Counted from the stretch's first letter, positions 45,501-54,676 are shown. The stretch is 64,000 nucleotides of DNA from Luteibacter mycovicinus (GCF_000745235.1 NZ_JQNL01000001.1:1798001-1862000); one strand, 5' to 3'. Notes: generated from the letters alone by a model not told the origin. Made by a program: numbers and translations.

Positions 45501-45765
45501 CCTGGATCGAGTTGGCCTCGATGTGCTCGACGTCATTGACCGTGGTGGTGAGCACCCGCTCGAAGGGCGACGACACGCGGCCGACCATCTGATCCGGCGG
45601 CAGGCCGGTGTACTGCCAGACCACCGCGATGACGGGAATCTTGATGTCGGGGAAGATATCCGTCGGCGTGCGCAGCGCGGCCAGCGGACCCACGATGAGG
45701 ATCAGCAGGGCGAGGACGACGAAGGTATACGGTCGCGAGAGTGCGATCCGGACGATGCCAATCAT
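42565..45765 (-). CDS. RND-family efflux pump, HAE1 type (1066 aa)
   Basis: Proton-driven inner-membrane drug exporter with twelve membrane segments and two large periplasmic loops. The start IGIVRIALSRPYTFVVLALLI, the DIFPDIKIPVI motif, GILVDDATVTIENI (proton-relay Asp pair in TM4) and the second-half GVATANSILVVSF are all present. Length is normal for the family. It is the first structural gene after the two-component genes, 80 bp downstream of the kinase. The substrate range cannot be told; the hydrophobe/amphiphile class is inferred from the Asp motif rather than a heavy-metal CzcA signature. Confidence 0.93.
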   Translation of the reverse strand: MIGIVRIALSRPYTFVVLALLILIVGPLAALRTPTDIFPDIKIPVIAVVWQYTGLPPDQMVGRVSSPFERVLTTTVNDVEHIEANSIQGFGIVKIFFQPTVDIRTANAQVTAVAQTLLRQLPAGTTPPLILNYNASTVPIIQLALSGDGLTEQNLADLGLNIIRPQLTSVAGAAIPYPFGGKTRQVQIDIDPPALQARGLSAQDVANALAAQNLITPVGTQKIGKYEYTLQLNNSPSVIDELGNLPVKTVNGATVFIRDVANVRDGSPPQTNIVHVDGNRSVLMTVLKNGSASTLAIIAGIKERVAAMKDGLPANLKIAPIGDQSLFVSGAIEGVAREGIIAAALTSLMILLFLGSWRSTVIIATSIPLAILGSIAALSAIGETMNIMTLGGLALAVGILVDDATVTIENINWHLEQGKDVETAILDGAAQIVTPAFVSLLCICIVFVPMFFLNGVARFLFVPMAEAVMFAMIASFILSRTLVPTMAKYLLHPHDHDDPHGEGKAPSRNPLVRFQRRFEARFEKIRESYHGLLRLALDHRKAFVIGFMGFVVLSFALVPMLGRNFFPSVDSGQILMHVRAPIGTRVEESARLFAEVTDAVRRIVPREELGTVVDNIGLSSSGINNTYNNTGTVGSQDGDIQIALNEGHAPTADYVREMREKLPREFPGVTFSFPPADIISQILNFGSPAPIDLQVRGPNLDANFGYASRLLRDIRKIPGVADARIQQSNASPTLKVDVDRSRAQQVGITERDVTSSLGVNLAGSSQIAPTFWLNPQNGVSYPIVMQTPQYSIDSLPDLENVPISPSTGSGGSQVLGGLATVSRTTSSSVVSQYNIQSMVEIFATTQDRDLGAVAADIQKVIDANKKFLPKASSTALLGQVQTMNSAFSGLIFGLLGAIVLIYLLIVVNFQSWSDPFVIVTALPAAIAGIIWMLFATHTTLSVPALTGAIMCMGVATANSILVVSFCRERLAELGDATAAALEGGFVRFRPVLMTALAMIIGMAPMALGMGEGGEQNAPLGRAVIGGLIFATTATLFFVPVVFSMIHARRGHPSPTPANSGEPVHVA

Positions 45766-45845
45766 GAGGGACGGATTCCGTGCGCGAATGTTGCGTCGCG
45801 GCGAATTTTGCGCCCATGACGATCGTCGTCGTAGTTAAGATTTGT

Positions 45846-47237
45846 TTATGAGCTAACGACCGGGGGGCAGGTGACTGAAAACACAGCGCCTTTTTCGTCC
45901 CCACCGACCGACAGCGAGTACCCGTGCAGACGAACGATCGCGCTGACGATGGCCAGCCCCAGACCGCAACCGGGCTTGGTACGGGTTTCGTCCCCGCGGT
46001 AGAAACGACGGAACACCGCCTCGCGCTCGCCCTCGGGAATACCGGGGCCTGTATCGGCGATATCGATCCGCGCGTCGCCGGCGGCGTCGGTGGTCGCGAC
46101 GAGGCGAACCGCCCCGCCGTCCGGGGTGAACTTGATCGCGTTGCCGACGAGGTTGGCGAACGCCTCGAACATCAGTTGCGGATCGCCTCGCAGCGGCGGC
46201 AGTTTGTCCAGCCGGATCTCGAAGGCCTGCCCGCGGTCCTCGGCGAGCGGCGCATAGAAGTCATGGACGTTGCGCAGGACCGCGCCGATGTCCAGTTCCT
46301 CGAAGCAGGCGCTGCGCTGGCGATCTTCCAGTTCGGACACGCGCAGCAGCGCGCGGAAGCGTCCCAGCACCGTATCGATCTCGGCAACGCACGCTTCCAG
46401 CTGATCGCCTTCGGGCGTCTCGGCGAACTGTTGCTGCAGACGGTAAAGCCGCGTGCGCATGCGCGTCAGCGGTGTGCGAAGGTCGTGGGCGATGTTGTCG
46501 CTGACGCCCTTGACCTCGCCCAGGAGGCGCTCGATTTCGCCCAGCGTGGTGTTGACCGTCGCGGCGAGCAGGTCGACCTCGTCGCCGCCGCGGCTCACGG
46601 GTAGACGCACGCTTAGGTCGCCTTCGCGGATGGGCTCCATGGCTTGCTGAATCGCACGGATGCGGCGGGCTGGCCCTCGTGCGATGAGCACGCCGCCCAG
46701 TACGCCCGGGATCAACGTGAGCGACAGGCCCCAGAGCAGGCCGCGCCGGATGATCGCACCGAGGCCGTCGATCGTGGTGCTGTCCTTGATCACGACCAGG
46801 CGGCGTCCGTCGGGGAGCTCCCGCGTGATGCCGCGTGCCCGCATCGGCGTATCGCGCGAGGCATCCACCAGCATGGCCTTCACCGAGGTCACGGTGCCGT
46901 CCTCGCTCAGTTCATCCGGTACGCGGGCGATGTTGCCGGCGACGCGCCGGCCATGGGCATCGAACAGGCCCACGCGCATGAAGCCCTGGACGTCGACCGC
47001 ACTGGCCGTCGCCACCGTGTCCGGAAGGTTCCGCGCGTCGGTGCCTTCCAGATAATGGATGCGTGCGACCAGCATCTGGTCGACCACGCGCGACAGGTAG
47101 CGTGACGCCTCCCACTGCACCACGCCAAGCAATACGACACACCAGATCGCGAACAGCGCCCCGTAGATGAGGATCAGTCGTGAGGTGGCGGAACGCCAGG
47201 CGTCAGTCAGCGGGCGCAAGGAGATACCCCGATCCAC
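45846..47237 (-). CDS. Sensor histidine kinase of the efflux locus (463 aa)
   Basis: Membrane kinase of the OmpR-partner type. Two membrane segments (about 22-44 and 166-187) bracket a periplasmic sensor of about 120 residues. HAMP follows, then the H box DNIAHDLRTPLTRMR, the N box FANLVGNAIKFTPDGG, DTGPGIP and GLGLAIV. The GTG start overlaps the regulator gene by 35 bp. The signal is unknown; location directly before the RND pump suggests it controls efflux, as in other regulator-kinase-pump arrays. Confidence 0.9.
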   Translation of the reverse strand: MDRGISLRPLTDAWRSATSRLILIYGALFAIWCVVLLGVVQWEASRYLSRVVDQMLVARIHYLEGTDARNLPDTVATASAVDVQGFMRVGLFDAHGRRVAGNIARVPDELSEDGTVTSVKAMLVDASRDTPMRARGITRELPDGRRLVVIKDSTTIDGLGAIIRRGLLWGLSLTLIPGVLGGVLIARGPARRIRAIQQAMEPIREGDLSVRLPVSRGGDEVDLLAATVNTTLGEIERLLGEVKGVSDNIAHDLRTPLTRMRTRLYRLQQQFAETPEGDQLEACVAEIDTVLGRFRALLRVSELEDRQRSACFEELDIGAVLRNVHDFYAPLAEDRGQAFEIRLDKLPPLRGDPQLMFEAFANLVGNAIKFTPDGGAVRLVATTDAAGDARIDIADTGPGIPEGEREAVFRRFYRGDETRTKPGCGLGLAIVSAIVRLHGYSLSVGGDEKGAVFSVTCPPVVSS

Positions 47238-47883
47238 GAACGGTACGAATCAGAGGCGCCTGCCCCGCGCCGTCGATCTTGCGGCGCAGGCGTCCGATAT
47301 GGACGTCGATCACGTTGGTGCCCGGATCGAAATGGAATCCCCAGACGTGCTCGAAGATCATCTGCCGTGTGACGACCTGACCGGCATTGCGCATGAGGAA
47401 TTCGAGCAGGCGAAACTCGGTGGGCAGCAGCGTGAGCGGCTGACCGCCGCGCAGCGCGTTGTGCCTGACCAGGTCGAGTTCGAGGTCGGCGACACGCAGG
47501 CGGGTTTCGTTGGCGGCGGGCCGGCGACGACGCAGCAGCACTTCCGCTCGCGCGGCCAGTTCGTCCGGTGAAAACGGCTTGGTCAGATAATCGTCGCCGC
47601 CGGCGCGCAGACCGCGCACGCGTTCGTCGACATCGGACAGCGCGCTGATCATCAGTACAGGCGTATCGATACGCCGCTCGCGCAGCGCGGACACGATGTC
47701 GATACCGTCCATGCCGGGAAGCATGCGGTCGAGAGTGATGATGTCATAGCCATCGGCCAGCGCGCGGGTCAGCCCGTCGCGGCCATTGGCCACCCACTCG
47801 GCCGTCAGGCCGTGCGCGCTCAGCTCCGCGACGATGTCGCGGGCGGTGACTTCATCGTCTTCGATGACCAGTGCCCTGGGCAT
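47203..47883 (-). CDS. OmpR-family response regulator of the efflux locus (226 aa)
   Basis: Receiver domain (RALVIEDDEVT, phospho-acceptor Asp in IITLDRMLPGMDG, conserved Lys in LTKPF) joined to a winged-helix DNA-binding domain (LTLLPTEFRLLEFLMRN, VWGFHFDPGTNVIDVHI, RTVRGSGYLL). The ATG at 47883 has AGGAG 9 bases upstream; fifteen extra upstream codons in the open frame are not conserved-looking. It is first gene of the apparent regulator-kinase-RND-adaptor-channel array. Confidence 0.93.
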   Translation of the reverse strand: MPRALVIEDDEVTARDIVAELSAHGLTAEWVANGRDGLTRALADGYDIITLDRMLPGMDGIDIVSALRERRIDTPVLMISALSDVDERVRGLRAGGDDYLTKPFSPDELAARAEVLLRRRRPAANETRLRVADLELDLVRHNALRGGQPLTLLPTEFRLLEFLMRNAGQVVTRQMIFEHVWGFHFDPGTNVIDVHIGRLRRKIDGAGQAPLIRTVRGSGYLLAPAD

Positions 47884-47965
47884 CCGCTTGGACTCCTGAC
47901 TCAAAGGGGCAACGGAAAACGGCCCCACGAGGGGGCCGCTCCGGATCTTACGCCGAACGGGGCAC

Positions 47966-48826
<861 letters not shown>

Positions 48827-48857
48827 GTGTGGAACCTCCTGAAAGTCTGTATGCAGA

Positions 48858-48884
48858 TTAGCAGTCCCGATGTGAGAGTGCTAA
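48858..48884. promoter_or_regulatory. CIRCE-like operator (HrcA site) upstream of rpoH
   Basis: Arms TTAGCAGTC and GAGTGCTAA separated by exactly 9 bases, against the consensus TTAGCACTC-N9-GAGTGCTAA, so 17 of 18 arm positions match. It lies 31 bases from the rpoH ATG, in the expected 5'-UTR or promoter position. Confidence 0.8.
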
Positions 48885-48908
48885 GTCAGCCCGAAGTTCA
48901 TCGGTTAA

Positions 48909-48926
48909 CTGTACGCTATGGTACAG
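48909..48926. promoter_or_regulatory. Second inverted repeat upstream of rpoH
   Basis: CTGTAC / GTACAG arms with a 6-base spacer, 24 bases farther out than the CIRCE element. A possible operator or promoter part; the factor is unknown. Confidence 0.3.
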
Positions 48927-49067
48927 AAATACCCCCGGCCTGTCCAGAGTCGGTGCCGGGGTGTTCAGGAGGCAGACGGCTCCCCGGCCGCGAAAACGCG
49001 GCGCCGAGGGCGTCGACGGCGGCTATGTGTCCGCCGTTGCTACAGTTATTGGGGCTTGAAGCTGACT

Positions 49068-49775
49068 TTAAAGGGCGGAGACCAAAGCGGCCTTTGGCGG
49101 CAGCGACCAGTCGATCGGCGCCTCCCCGCGCGATTCGAGGTACGCGTTCGTGTCGGCGAAGTGCCCACAGCCCAGAAAACCGCGATGCGCCGACAGTGGC
49201 GACGGATGCACGCTGCGCAGAATCTTGTGGCGCCTGGCGTCGATCAGCTGGCCCTTCTTCTGGGCATGGCTACCCCAAAGCAGGAAGACCAGGCCCTCGC
49301 GCTCGCGGTTGAGGGCGTCGATCGCCGCATCGGTAAATCCTTCCCATCCCTTGCCCTGATGCGATGCAGCCTGTCCCGCTTCCACGGTAAGCACCGCGTT
49401 GAGCAACAGGACGCCCTGATCGGCCCAGGGCGTGAGGCATCCGTGGTCGGGGCGCGGTATACCGAGGCTGGCCTCGATTTCCTTGAACATGTTTTGCAGA
49501 GAGGGCGGCACGCGGACGCCGGGCCGCACGGAAAAGCTCAGGCCGTGCGCCTGTCCGGGACCGTGGTACGGATCCTGGCCGAGGATGACGACGCGTACGC
49601 GATCGAAAGGCGTGTGCGCGAACGCATTGAAGATCTCGGGGCCGGGCGGGTAGATGACCTTCCCCGCCGCCTTCTCCTCGCGCAGAAATGCCGACAGCGC
49701 CAGCATCTCCGGACGATCGAGGTAATCGCCGATCCGCTCCTTCCACGATGCTTCCAGCTTGACCCGCTCGTTCAA
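49068..49775 (-). CDS. ung: Uracil-DNA glycosylase, family 1 (235 aa)
   Basis: Removes uracil from DNA in base excision repair. The water-activating loop [18 protein letters not shown] and the minor-groove intercalation loop [11 protein letters not shown] are both present, along with the LLLNAVLTV and [10 protein letters not shown] segments. Length is usual. The start is a TTG that overlaps the stop of the upstream regulator gene by 4 bp; an in-frame stop five codons upstream leaves no other start. It is the last gene of the ftsE-ftsX-regulator-ung operon. Confidence 0.95.
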   Translation of the reverse strand: MNERVKLEASWKERIGDYLDRPEMLALSAFLREEKAAGKVIYPPGPEIFNAFAHTPFDRVRVVILGQDPYHGPGQAHGLSFSVRPGVRVPPSLQNMFKEIEASLGIPRPDHGCLTPWADQGVLLLNAVLTVEAGQAASHQGKGWEGFTDAAIDALNREREGLVFLLWGSHAQKKGQLIDARRHKILRSVHPSPLSAHRGFLGCGHFADTNAYLESRGEAPIDWSLPPKAALVSAL

Positions 49776-50611
49776 CCTTCCGCCCTTTCACGCAGGTGTA
49801 GCGCCACCCGCAACTGGAACAACAGCTTCGTGATCAGCAACTTTTCTTCCACCGGCTTCTCGACGAGATCGTTCGCGCCGGCGCGCAGCAACGCGGCCTG
49901 GTTCGCGGGGTTTTCGTCGCCGGTCATGATCAGCGTGGGCAGCTGCCCCTTGCCGTAGCCGAACTCGTTGCGGATGCGTTCGACGAGATCGCCACCGGTG
50001 AGTTCACCCTTGAGGCTGACGTCGGTAAGAACGATGTCGGCGCCCATGTCGCCACGGGCCTTCGCCTCGTGCAGGTACACGATGGCGTCTTCGGCGCTGA
50101 TCACGTGGTGCACCGTCAGGCCGTACTTTTCCATCATGCGGCGCGTGGCCAGGGCGACCACACGACTGTCTTCGACGTACAGCACCTCGCCCTCGGCACC
50201 GCCTTCCGGGCGCACGTAGCCACGGATGAATTCGGCCAGCGCGCCGAAGCCCAGTGACTTGTCGAAGTAGTCGGTGACGAACTCGCCGAGTTCCCGGCGA
50301 TGAAGGCGCTCTTCCACGTCGCCGGAGACGACGACGATCGGCATGTAGATCTGCGGCGCGGATTCGCGCACGAAGCGTGCGATGTCCAGACCGTCCATGT
50401 CGGGCAGCCGCAGCGCCACGGTGACGAAGTCGAAGACCCCTCGCTGCAGTTCGGCTTGCGCCTCCGCGCCGGTGGAGACGCCCACGATCTCGACGCCCGG
50501 CACCTCGGCGCTGACCACGCGCGAAATCAGCTGGCGGACGACCTTGGAGCCGTCGACCAGGAGAATCCGCGGCGCCGCGCCGGCAACGCCTGAACCGATG
50601 TGAGTCGCCAC
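49772..50611 (-). CDS. Two-receiver response regulator with a degenerate first receiver (279 aa)
   Basis: Two CheY-like domains in tandem and no output domain. In the first (about residues 14-130) the acidic pocket reads VDGSK instead of DD/ED, and the phospho-acceptor position is Ala66 ([12 protein letters not shown]), so it cannot be phosphorylated in the normal way. The second (about 140-275) has YVEDSR, Asp in [15 protein letters not shown] and VEKPV and looks functional. The start is a GTG after AGGGG. It lies 15 bp after ftsX and is coupled to ung by a 4-bp overlap. The role is unknown; the context suggests a link to division or stress. Confidence 0.88.
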   Translation of the reverse strand: MATHIGSGVAGAAPRILLVDGSKVVRQLISRVVSAEVPGVEIVGVSTGAEAQAELQRGVFDFVTVALRLPDMDGLDIARFVRESAPQIYMPIVVVSGDVEERLHRRELGEFVTDYFDKSLGFGALAEFIRGYVRPEGGAEGEVLYVEDSRVVALATRRMMEKYGLTVHHVISAEDAIVYLHEAKARGDMGADIVLTDVSLKGELTGGDLVERIRNEFGYGKGQLPTLIMTGDENPANQAALLRAGANDLVEKPVEEKLLITKLLFQLRVALHLRERAEG

Positions 50612-50626
50612 CCCAAATCCCCTTGT

Positions 50627-51607
50627 CTAGACCGCCGCGGCGCGACGGATCTGTCGTGCACTCACCAGACGGGCACCCAGCCAGCCGAGCAACGCGGCGG
50701 CGACGGGTACCGAAAGCAACAACCACGCGGGCAACCCGCCGAAGCTCACACTGCCATCGTACGCGGCCGCAAGACGTCCCACCGGGCCGGCCATCGCAAG
50801 TTCGAGCACGACGGCCAGCACCACGGCCAGAACGCCGGCAAGAAACCCGAGCCAGATGCCCGCGTAGAGATAAGGACGGCGAACGAAGGGACGGCTGGCA
50901 CCGATAAGCAGCAGCACACCGATCTCCGCGCTGCGGCTCTGGATATCGACACGAATGGTGTTGCCGACCACCAGAAGGGCCGCGACACCCAGCAAGGCCG
51001 CCAGCAGGCTCACCGCCCGCGTACCCACGCCAAGCAGCGCGTCGAGACGCTGGCGCCATGCGCCGGTGTCCTGAACCATGTCGACGCCCGGCGTGGCCTT
51101 CATCGCATCGACCAGGCGTCCGGCATCGTCAGCCGCCAGGCCCGGCCGGGGCTGGACCGAGAGGACGTATGGGAGCGGATTGACGTCGAGGGACTGCAGG
51201 GAGCCGGAAAACCCCTGAACTTCGGCGAGCTCATCGAGCCCGTCTTTGGGCGTGCGAACGACGACGTCCGCCACTTCCGGGCGCCCGCGCAGCGCGGAGG
51301 CGGCGGTTTCCGCCATGGCCGCGTTCTGGCCCGGCTTCATGAAGGCGCTGATGGACTGGTTGCGGCCCAGCGCGTCGCCCATACGCTCGACGTTGCCGAG
51401 CAGGAGGTAAAACGCGAGCGGCAGAGCCAGGGCCACGCCCATGACGGCGACGGTCAGCAACGTGCTGAGCGGCCGGGCCGCCAGACGGCGCCAGCTGATC
51501 GACAGGCTCCAGGCGTGATGCTCGCGCCAGGCGCCGACCTTGCGCCCTTCGCTGCGCTGGGTCTTCGGCGGCTCCGGCGGACGACGGGATTCGCGAACGG
51601 TATTCAT
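50627..51607 (-). CDS. ftsX: Cell division protein FtsX (326 aa)
   Basis: Membrane partner of FtsE; the complex controls septal murein hydrolases through a periplasmic loop. A cytoplasmic N-terminus precedes the first membrane segment (PLSTLLTVAVMGVALALPLAFYLLL), then the extracellular domain, then three more segments within the FtsX domain (about 200-310). Its ATG overlaps the ftsE stop by 4 bp. Confidence 0.94.
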   Translation of the reverse strand: MNTVRESRRPPEPPKTQRSEGRKVGAWREHHAWSLSISWRRLAARPLSTLLTVAVMGVALALPLAFYLLLGNVERMGDALGRNQSISAFMKPGQNAAMAETAASALRGRPEVADVVVRTPKDGLDELAEVQGFSGSLQSLDVNPLPYVLSVQPRPGLAADDAGRLVDAMKATPGVDMVQDTGAWRQRLDALLGVGTRAVSLLAALLGVAALLVVGNTIRVDIQSRSAEIGVLLLIGASRPFVRRPYLYAGIWLGFLAGVLAVVLAVVLELAMAGPVGRLAAAYDGSVSFGGLPAWLLLSVPVAAALLGWLGARLVSARQIRRAAAV

Positions 51608-52281
51608 ACGACCTCCGTCGCAGGCACGTCGGCCACCAGCTTGCCGTGGTCGAGTACGACCACCCGCTTCTTCATTCGCTTGATCAGCATGAGGTCGTGG
51701 CTGGCCACGAGGACGGCCGTGCCGACCTGCTGGAATTCCGCAAAGAGGGTCATGATTTCCATGGCCAGCTGTGGATCGAGGTTGCCCGTCGGTTCGTCGG
51801 CAATCAGGACCGCCGGCTTCGCGACGATCGCGCGCGCGATACCGACGCGCTGCTGCTCACCCGTGGACAGCGCCTCGGGCAGCTGTTTTTCGTAGCTGAG
51901 CAGGCCGACCTTTTCCAGAGCGGCGCGCACGCGACGCGACCGGTCAGCCGGCGCCACGCCGGCGATCACCAGCGGCAGTTCGACATTGGCGAAGACCGTG
52001 CGATCCAGGAGCAGGCGGTGATCCTGAAAGACCATGCCCAGCTTGCGGCGGATGCGCGGGATATCCGACGAGCGGACCGTGTTGAGTTTCTGGCCGTCGA
52101 GGGTGACGACGCCGTTGGTCGGCCGTTCGATCATGGCCAGCAACTTGAGCAGGGTGCTCTTGCCGGCGCCGGAATGCCCGGTAACGAAGGCCATTTCACC
52201 GGCCGCGACCTGGAACGATACATCGGTAAGGGCCTGGTGACCGCCCTCGTATCGTTTGCTCACCAGATCGAAACCGATCAC
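51604..52281 (-). CDS. ftsE: Cell division ATP-binding protein FtsE (225 aa)
   Basis: ABC ATPase of the FtsEX divisome complex. Walker A GHSGAGKST, Q-loop VFQDHRLL, signature LSTGEQQRVGIARAI, Walker B VLIADEPTGNLD and the H-loop ASHD are in order. The GTG start has AGG about 7 bases upstream. It is the first gene of the operon; the REPIN at 52375-52470 lies between it and the upstream rhlB stop. Confidence 0.95.
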   Translation of the reverse strand: MIGFDLVSKRYEGGHQALTDVSFQVAAGEMAFVTGHSGAGKSTLLKLLAMIERPTNGVVTLDGQKLNTVRSSDIPRIRRKLGMVFQDHRLLLDRTVFANVELPLVIAGVAPADRSRRVRAALEKVGLLSYEKQLPEALSTGEQQRVGIARAIVAKPAVLIADEPTGNLDPQLAMEIMTLFAEFQQVGTAVLVASHDLMLIKRMKKRVVVLDHGKLVADVPATEVV

Positions 52282-52374
52282 CGCATTACCTGTTGGCCCG
52301 TTGGACCCCAGAGGATAAGGGATGTCGGGTGGGTTGTGCGGGGTGGAACGTGCCGGGCATGTGCCGGACGGGAT

Positions 52375-52470
52375 GCAAGAGCGCGCGCGGGGCGCGAAAG
52401 GCCTACGAAGCGGTGATGGGGTGCCGCTTCATTGCTTCGTTGGCTTTCCGCGCGCGGGGCGCGCTCCTAC
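52375..52470. repeat. REPIN, 96 bp (second copy)
   Basis: Same length and plan as 39808-39903: outer GC-rich REP arms ending GCGCTCCTAC on the right, and an inner palindrome with GCCTACGAAGCG on the left. The left arm lacks an intact GTAG head (GCAAGAGCGCG). It ends 12 bases past the rhlB stop. Confidence 0.8.
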
Positions 52471-52481
52471 CGGTCGTGGGT

Positions 52482-54245
52482 TTACCGACCGCCGAACAGC
52501 CGGCCGATGCGGCGGAAGAAACCGACCTTCTCATGCGTATGCGGTGCAGGCGCCGGAGCGGCAGCGGCAGCGGCCGGGCGGTTCGCTGCGACCTGACGCG
52601 ACGGGCGGCTGCCCTGACGCGACTGACCATCCGCGTGACGCGACGGGGCGGCTGCCTTCGGGCCTGCGGCCTGATCGGTGGCGCCGCTACCCTCGACGTT
52701 CTCCACGCCTTCGCGCGCGCCGCGGCCACGACCACCGCGACGGCGGCGACGCTTCTTCGGGGCGCCATCGGCAGCGATGGCCTCGGCGGCGGCCGGCAGC
52801 TCCTCGACCGACTCGGCAACGATCACGGTCTTTACCGGGACCTCCGTGGAGGCGGCGGTGAAGCCACCGACCGGGGTGTCCTCGCGCGGCGGGCGCGGGC
52901 GACGCTCGCGGCTGCCGGAGCGCTCGCCCGAGCGGGAACCGCCACGACCACCCTCCCGACCGCCACGACCGCCCTTCTCCGGCGGTGCGCCGCGCGTCGG
53001 GATGTGACCGCCCGTATCGTTCGGATCGTCGACTTCGTCCTGCACGCCGTCGGCACGCGGGCGCGGCGCCGGCATCACCAACATCTTCGCTTCGATCGAG
53101 GCGGTCGGAATCTTCTGGTTGATGTACGTCTCGATGTCCGGAAGGCCCATCGCGTAGAGGTCGCAGGCAAAGCTGATCGCGTCGCCTTCAGCGCCCAGGC
53201 GGGCCGTACGGCCGATGCGGTGCACGTAGTCCTCGGCATCCTGCGGCAGGTCGTAATTGAAGACGTGACTGACGGCGGGAATATGCAGACCGCGCGCGGC
53301 GACGTCGGTCGCCACGAGCATGTCGATCTGGCCGTCCTGGAAACGCTGCAGCAGCTTCTGGCGCTTGACCTGCGGCACGTCGCCCGAGATGGCGCCGACA
53401 CGGAAGTTGTGGCGCTTGAGGCGATCGGTGATGCGCTCGGCGGCGGCCTTGGTGTTGACGAAGATGATGCTGCGCTCGGCCTTGGTCTCTTCGAGCAGGT
53501 TGAGCAGCAGCGGCATCTTCTCTTCCTTGGACGGGAAGTAGACGACCTGGCGGACGCGGTCGGCGGTGACGTTTTCCGTCTCGACGACCAGCTTTTCGGC
53601 CTCGTGCATGTGCTCGTAGGCCAGCTCCAGCACGCGATGGCTCAGCGTGGCGGAAAACAGCAGCACCTGACGCTGCTCGCGGGCCGGCAGGCGGCGGAAG
53701 ATGAAGCGGACGTCCTTGATGAAACCAAGGTCGAACATGCGGTCGGCTTCGTCGATGACCATGACTTCGACCGAGCCGAAGCCGAACACGTCCTGCTTGT
53801 GGTAGTCGAGCAGGCGACCCGGCGTGGCGATGATGATGTCGCAGCCGTCGCGCAGCTGCTGGCGCTGCTTGTCGTAATCGACGCCGCCGTAGATGAGCGC
53901 GCTGCGCAGACCGGTGGCCTTGCCGATGGTCTGGAAGTCCTTCTCGATCTGGATGGCCAGTTCGCGCGTCGGCGCGATGATCAGGGCGCGCGGATCCGCG
54001 TCGCGGCGGTTGGGCGCGGCCGGATGCTTCAGCAGGCGGTCCATCAGGGCGACCAGGAAGGCGAAGGTCTTGCCCGTGCCCGTCTGCGCCTGACCCGCTA
54101 CGTCACGGCCCGTCAGGGCGAGCGGCAGGGTCAGCGCCTGGATGGGCGTGCAGCGGGTGATGCCGGCGGCGGCAAGGCCCTGATGGAGAAGCGGATGAAG
54201 GTCGAGGTTTTCGTAGAAGACGTCGGTGAGAACGGTTTGGGACAT
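52482..54245 (-). CDS. rhlB: DEAD-box RNA helicase RhlB with long basic tail (587 aa)
   Basis: ATP-dependent RNA helicase, degradosome component in enterobacteria. The conserved core (about 1-400) has the Q motif FYENLDLHP...[34 protein letters not shown], and [10 protein letters not shown]. The C-terminal 190 residues are low complexity: RGG-like stretches ([12 protein letters not shown]), [11 protein letters not shown], an Ala/Pro run, and a terminal [12 protein letters not shown] that could form an amphipathic helix. The start [11 protein letters not shown] is chosen by homology; no ribosome site is visible and the frame is open upstream. It is divergent from trxA-rho, the E. coli synteny. 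Confidence 0.92.
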   Translation of the reverse strand: MSQTVLTDVFYENLDLHPLLHQGLAAAGITRCTPIQALTLPLALTGRDVAGQAQTGTGKTFAFLVALMDRLLKHPAAPNRRDADPRALIIAPTRELAIQIEKDFQTIGKATGLRSALIYGGVDYDKQRQQLRDGCDIIIATPGRLLDYHKQDVFGFGSVEVMVIDEADRMFDLGFIKDVRFIFRRLPAREQRQVLLFSATLSHRVLELAYEHMHEAEKLVVETENVTADRVRQVVYFPSKEEKMPLLLNLLEETKAERSIIFVNTKAAAERITDRLKRHNFRVGAISGDVPQVKRQKLLQRFQDGQIDMLVATDVAARGLHIPAVSHVFNYDLPQDAEDYVHRIGRTARLGAEGDAISFACDLYAMGLPDIETYINQKIPTASIEAKMLVMPAPRPRADGVQDEVDDPNDTGGHIPTRGAPPEKGGRGGREGGRGGSRSGERSGSRERRPRPPREDTPVGGFTAASTEVPVKTVIVAESVEELPAAAEAIAADGAPKKRRRRRGGRGRGAREGVENVEGSGATDQAAGPKAAAPSRHADGQSRQGSRPSRQVAANRPAAAAAAPAPAPHTHEKVGFFRRIGRLFGGR

Positions 54246-54442
54246 AGGTATGAATGGCCTGGCGTCTCGTCGCGCGGAGGCGCGACGGCATCCCGGCGGC
54301 CGGGCGGGCCTCGGGACGGTGGGTGATCCGGCCGGCGTCACGGGAGAGTCGGGGGCGGCCAGGTGTCAGTCCGGCGGCCAGACGACGCGCCCGGCGCACG
54401 ATGGCCGGAGGCGGCGGCGCGCGACCCGACGGTTCCCGCTGG

Positions 54443-54484
54443 CATAGGTGAAGAGGCTTGAAACGATTAACCTTTTCACCTATG
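54443..54484. promoter_or_regulatory. Long inverted repeat between rhlB and trxA
   Basis: Arms of 14 bases with one mismatch, outer ten perfect (CATAGGTGAA / TTCACCTATG), and a 14-base spacer CTTGAAACGATTAA. It could be an operator or an mRNA hairpin. No regulator is recognised. Confidence 0.45.
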
Positions 54485-54510
54485 TCAACGGAAACCATCC
54501 CGTCGGCGCC

Positions 54511-54538
54511 CTTGAATCGCTTGAATCGCGCCCCTAGT
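54511..54538 (+). promoter_or_regulatory. Candidate sigma-32 promoter for trxA
   Basis: CTTGAA preceded by GGCGCC, 14-base spacer, then CCCCTAGT, close to the E. coli heat-shock form CTTGAAA-N(13-14)-CCCCATNT. It lies about 140 bases before the trxA GTG. Confidence 0.5.
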
Positions 54539-54676
54539 TGCGTTGGAATGAGGGCCAGCGGCTGCAATGGCCAAGACCTTCGGTTCCGGTTGGACCCGCG
54601 ACATGAGGCTCCTTAGTGTAGCCGATGCAGGCGTCACGGTCGTCAACCCCCTATTACCCCCATTCTGGAGATCACG

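Larger units (their letters stand above)
54246..54676. other. Divergent intergenic region rhlB / trxA
   Basis: No gene supported. It contains a large inverted repeat (54443-54484) and a sigma-32-like promoter (54511-54538) facing trxA. The rhlB-proximal half is very GC-rich without clear signals. Confidence 0.5.

Noticed and set aside
42463..45819. 1118-codon plus-strand ORF opposite the RND pump and adaptor
   Set aside because: His/Arg/Asp-rich shadow translation caused by high GC at third positions of the true minus-strand genes.
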